The notes beneath the pieces are model-generated. The model saw nothing but the letters and a program-made list of their open reading frames with translations. It searched no databases and was not told the DNA's origin. The translations under genes and the position numbers were made by a program. From assembly GCA_039888615.1 (NCBI GenBank), contig JBDQQS010000020.1: a stretch of DNA of 64,000 nt; one strand, given 5' to 3'. The DNA is from Flavimaribacter sp039888615. GTDB taxonomy: Bacteria > Pseudomonadota > Alphaproteobacteria > Rhizobiales > Rhizobiaceae. This document shows, piece after piece, positions 61,959 through 64,000 of this stretch (position 1 is the first letter of the stretch; each line of letters starts with the position of its first letter).

Positions 61959-63479
61959 TTATCCGAATTTGAAACTGAGTGTTTTCCCGGTATAACGCGC
62001 AAGCTGCTGCAGCCGGCCGTCCAGCCGTTCACCCGCGAAGTCCCTTACCTGCTCCGGCAGCTTGAAGACGAGGCCGTCCTCGCCGTCCTTTTCGAAATCG
62101 ATCAACGGCACAATTCCAGGCATCGAGGCGGACAGCAGATAGCTGACGCGCATCAGACCACCCAGAAGTTTTGCGAAGGACCGAAACCGCGGCGTCGCTA
62201 TTTCGGCGATCGCGAGGTTCCGCTCGTCGTGATTGTTGTCGCTCAGCCCCTCGAACCGATAGAAATTTGCGAGCGCAATATAGGCCCGGCCCGGATGGCT
62301 GATCGCGGTGAAGGTTCCGTTGGCGATGAGGTTGAAAGACTGCGCGCCGCGATAGTCCGGATGCGCCCGCCAGCTTATGTCGGCGAGCAGGCAGGCTGCG
62401 CGCCTGTAGCGGGCTTCCTCGATCGTCTCCTCGATGCCGAACGCGGCGAAGGCCTTCCCGGTCCACTCTGCGAGTTCGCGCGCATGTTCCGGCGAACGCG
62501 CTCTCAAGATCGCCAGTTCATTGGCCGCCGCCAAAAGCGGATCTTCGAGTTGCGTCTCGTCGTCAAGCAGGGAATAGAGGTAACCTTCCCGCACGCCGAA
62601 AGCGGAAAAGCAAATCGTTTCCGGTTTCATCGCGTCAATGATTTCGCGCAAGACCGCCGCGCCATAGGGCAACAGCAGGCGACGATTGCGGGAAATCGCA
62701 CGCATCGCCGGATCCTTGGCGTCGATCTTGTCGACCTTGTCCAGGAATTGCAGCGTTTCCTCTGTGGTGATATTGTAGCCCTGCATCATGTGCAGCGGGT
62801 AATCGGTCATCTCCATATGCAGCTTCGCGAGGTTTCGCCAGGTGCCGCCGACAGCGTAGAAGGTTCTGCCCCTGCCCCGTTCGAGTAGCGTCGCTATTGC
62901 CATTTTGCGACGCGCGATGGACCGCGCTTCCTGGAGAGATCCATCCGCCGCCTCCGCCAGACGCAAGCCGCCGATCGGCAGGGTGATGCCGTCGCCGATA
63001 TTGCGATCCTCGATGTCGACGAGTTCAAGGGAACCGCCGCCAAGGTCGCCGACAATGCCGTCGGGATCGAAAAAGGCGCTGATAACTCCCATTGCCGAAT
63101 AATGCGCTTCCTTGCGACCGCTGAGCACATCGATTTCATGACCAAGGATTTTTTCCGCCTGGCTGATGAAATCGGGGCCGTTGGTGGCTTCACGCGCGGC
63201 CGCTGTGGCGAGCACGTGCATACGCGTCGCCCGCGCCTGACTGGACAGCATGCTGAACCGGCGTAGTGCGGCGAGCGCCCTGTTCACGCCCTCCAGATCA
63301 AGCATGCCCGACGTGGCCAGACCCTTTCCAAGGCCACACAGAACCTTTTCATTGAACAGCACAGTCGGGACGCGGTTCAGTCCTTCATAGATGACGATAC
63401 GCACCGAATTCGATCCGATGTCGATTACCGATACCGGCGCAATGCCCGGCAACCGGCCTTGAGCTTCAGATTCGACCAT
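61959..63479 (-). CDS. ppx: Exopolyphosphatase (Ppx/GppA family)
   Basis: 506 residues. N-terminal DIGSNSVRIVIYEGL with the phosphate-binding DxGSNS, then ALAALRRFSMLSSQ, VLATAAAREATNG, GDLGGGSLELVDIE, and the C-terminal HD-like domain (ACLLADISWRAHPDYRGAQS). It hydrolyses polyphosphate (or pppGpp in GppA members). It follows ppk on the same strand with 9 bases between, so ppk and ppx form an operon for polyphosphate turnover. Confidence 0.94.
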   Translation of the reverse strand: MVESEAQGRLPGIAPVSVIDIGSNSVRIVIYEGLNRVPTVLFNEKVLCGLGKGLATSGMLDLEGVNRALAALRRFSMLSSQARATRMHVLATAAAREATNGPDFISQAEKILGHEIDVLSGRKEAHYSAMGVISAFFDPDGIVGDLGGGSLELVDIEDRNIGDGITLPIGGLRLAEAADGSLQEARSIARRKMAIATLLERGRGRTFYAVGGTWRNLAKLHMEMTDYPLHMMQGYNITTEETLQFLDKVDKIDAKDPAMRAISRNRRLLLPYGAAVLREIIDAMKPETICFSAFGVREGYLYSLLDDETQLEDPLLAAANELAILRARSPEHARELAEWTGKAFAAFGIEETIEEARYRRAACLLADISWRAHPDYRGAQSFNLIANGTFTAISHPGRAYIALANFYRFEGLSDNNHDERNLAIAEIATPRFRSFAKLLGGLMRVSYLLSASMPGIVPLIDFEKDGEDGLVFKLPEQVRDFAGERLDGRLQQLARYTGKTLSFKFG

Positions 63480-63488
63480 TCACCCTGT

Positions 63489-64000
63489 TCACTTTGAATT
63501 CTTACCCTTGGACAAACGTCCGGCGATCAGCCTGGGAGCGCTGGAGGCGAGCGCCCCGCCCCGGCCTGACAGGCTGGGATTGGTCATGAAATAGTGCTGC
63601 GCATTGAAAGGCTCCTCGCCCGGCTTGACATCGATCCGGCGCGATGTCCCGTCCGACAGGATCTCGTAGCTCTGCTGATTGTCTATCAGGTTTCCGAGCA
63701 TGATCTGCGATTGCACCTGCTCCTTGACCGTAGGGTTCTTCAACGGCGTCATTGTTTCGACGCGACGATCCAGATTTCTCGGCATCATGTCCGCGGAGCC
63801 GATATAAACAATCGAATTGTCGCTGGGGAGACCATGGCCGTTGCCGAAACAGACGATGCGGCTGTGTTCGAGGAAGCGTCCGACGATCGATTTGACCCGA
63901 ATATTGTCCGACAGGCCGGGCACCTGTGGCCGCAGGCAGCATATGCCGCGAATGACAAGGTCGATTTGGACGCCCGCCTGGCTGGCTTTGTATAGCAAAT
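63489..64000 (-). CDS. ppk: Polyphosphate kinase, C-terminal part (cut by the window edge)
   Basis: The frame runs in from the right edge, so the N-terminus and about three quarters of the protein are outside the window. Seen here: GVQIDLVIRGICCLRPQVPGLSDNIRVKSIVGRFLEHSRI with the catalytic His of PPK1 type enzymes, and YIGSADMMPRNLDRRVE of the second catalytic region. The tail after residue FNAQHYF is divergent. It makes polyphosphate from ATP. Next to ppx, as in most alphaproteobacteria. Confidence 0.93.
   Translation of the reverse strand, partial: LLYKASQAGVQIDLVIRGICCLRPQVPGLSDNIRVKSIVGRFLEHSRIVCFGNGHGLPSDNSIVYIGSADMMPRNLDRRVETMTPLKNPTVKEQVQSQIMLGNLIDNQQSYEILSDGTSRRIDVKPGEEPFNAQHYFMTNPSLSGRGGALASSAPRLIAGRLSKGKNSK

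Overview
The window looks like a chromosomal segment of an alphaproteobacterium of the order Hyphomicrobiales (Rhizobiales), probably a free-living or marine Phyllobacteriaceae/Rhizobiaceae relative. The evidence is gene content and order: DUF177-plsX-fabH-ihfA-merR, glyA-nrdR-ribD-ribE-ribH-nusB, an LdtR-type MarR regulator near an L,D-transpeptidase, a DUF6163 gene, a zinc-free HemB, a bpt/agmatinase/parC block, and aspS-rnd-ppx-ppk. Moderately GC-rich codon use fits. The genus cannot be fixed from sequence alone.

Layout. 1-0.2 kb: the 3' end of an IS481-like insertion sequence next to a tRNA-Pro(GGG). 0.4-5.3 kb: small accessory genes (YciE-like ferritin-fold protein, TetR regulator divergent from an SDR with a perfect dyad between them, lipoprotein, SGNH-like hydrolase, lysozyme-fold protein, and a 58-residue Arg-rich protein). 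5.5-13.5 kb: a Rid-family gene divergent from a tightly packed eight-gene operon encoding an NMT1-type ABC importer, a cytosine-deaminase-like amidohydrolase, an FAD oxidase, two flavodoxin-fold reductases and a creatininase-family hydrolase. It looks like a complete uptake and degradation pathway for an unidentified nitrogen heterocycle or cyclic amide. 13.5-21.5 kb: core lipid synthesis, nucleoid, outer-membrane and bioenergetic genes (merR, ihfA, fabH, plsX, DUF177, cytochrome bc1 chaperone, bamE, hppA). 21.7-25.6 kb: an MFS transporter and a dimethylglycine/sarcosine-dehydrogenase-like flavoprotein.

25.7-30.9 kb: a four-gene overlapping operon joining a Cache-sensor adenylate cyclase, a methyltransferase, a fused amino-acid-binding protein/permease and a second permease, with no ATPase gene. 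This is the most unusual arrangement in the window. 31.2-36.8 kb: nusB, riboflavin genes, nrdR and glyA, with a PAP2 lipid phosphatase inserted. 37-42.3 kb: L,D-transpeptidase, saccharopine dehydrogenase, fumarase C, LdtR and DUF6163. 42.3-50.7 kb: HIBCH, hemB, an RDD protein, a DUF4153 gene broken by an apparent one-base frameshift, an SLC13/RCK transporter, Bpt transferase and agmatinase. 50.8-64 kb: parC, two paralogous MFS transporters around aspS, a Met-rich exported protein, RNase D, a small scarred region with two truncated reading frames, a dienelactone hydrolase, ppx and the 3' part of ppk.

No CRISPR array, rRNA, prophage or complete insertion sequence was seen. Domain and function calls come from recognising motifs by eye; no database search was run.
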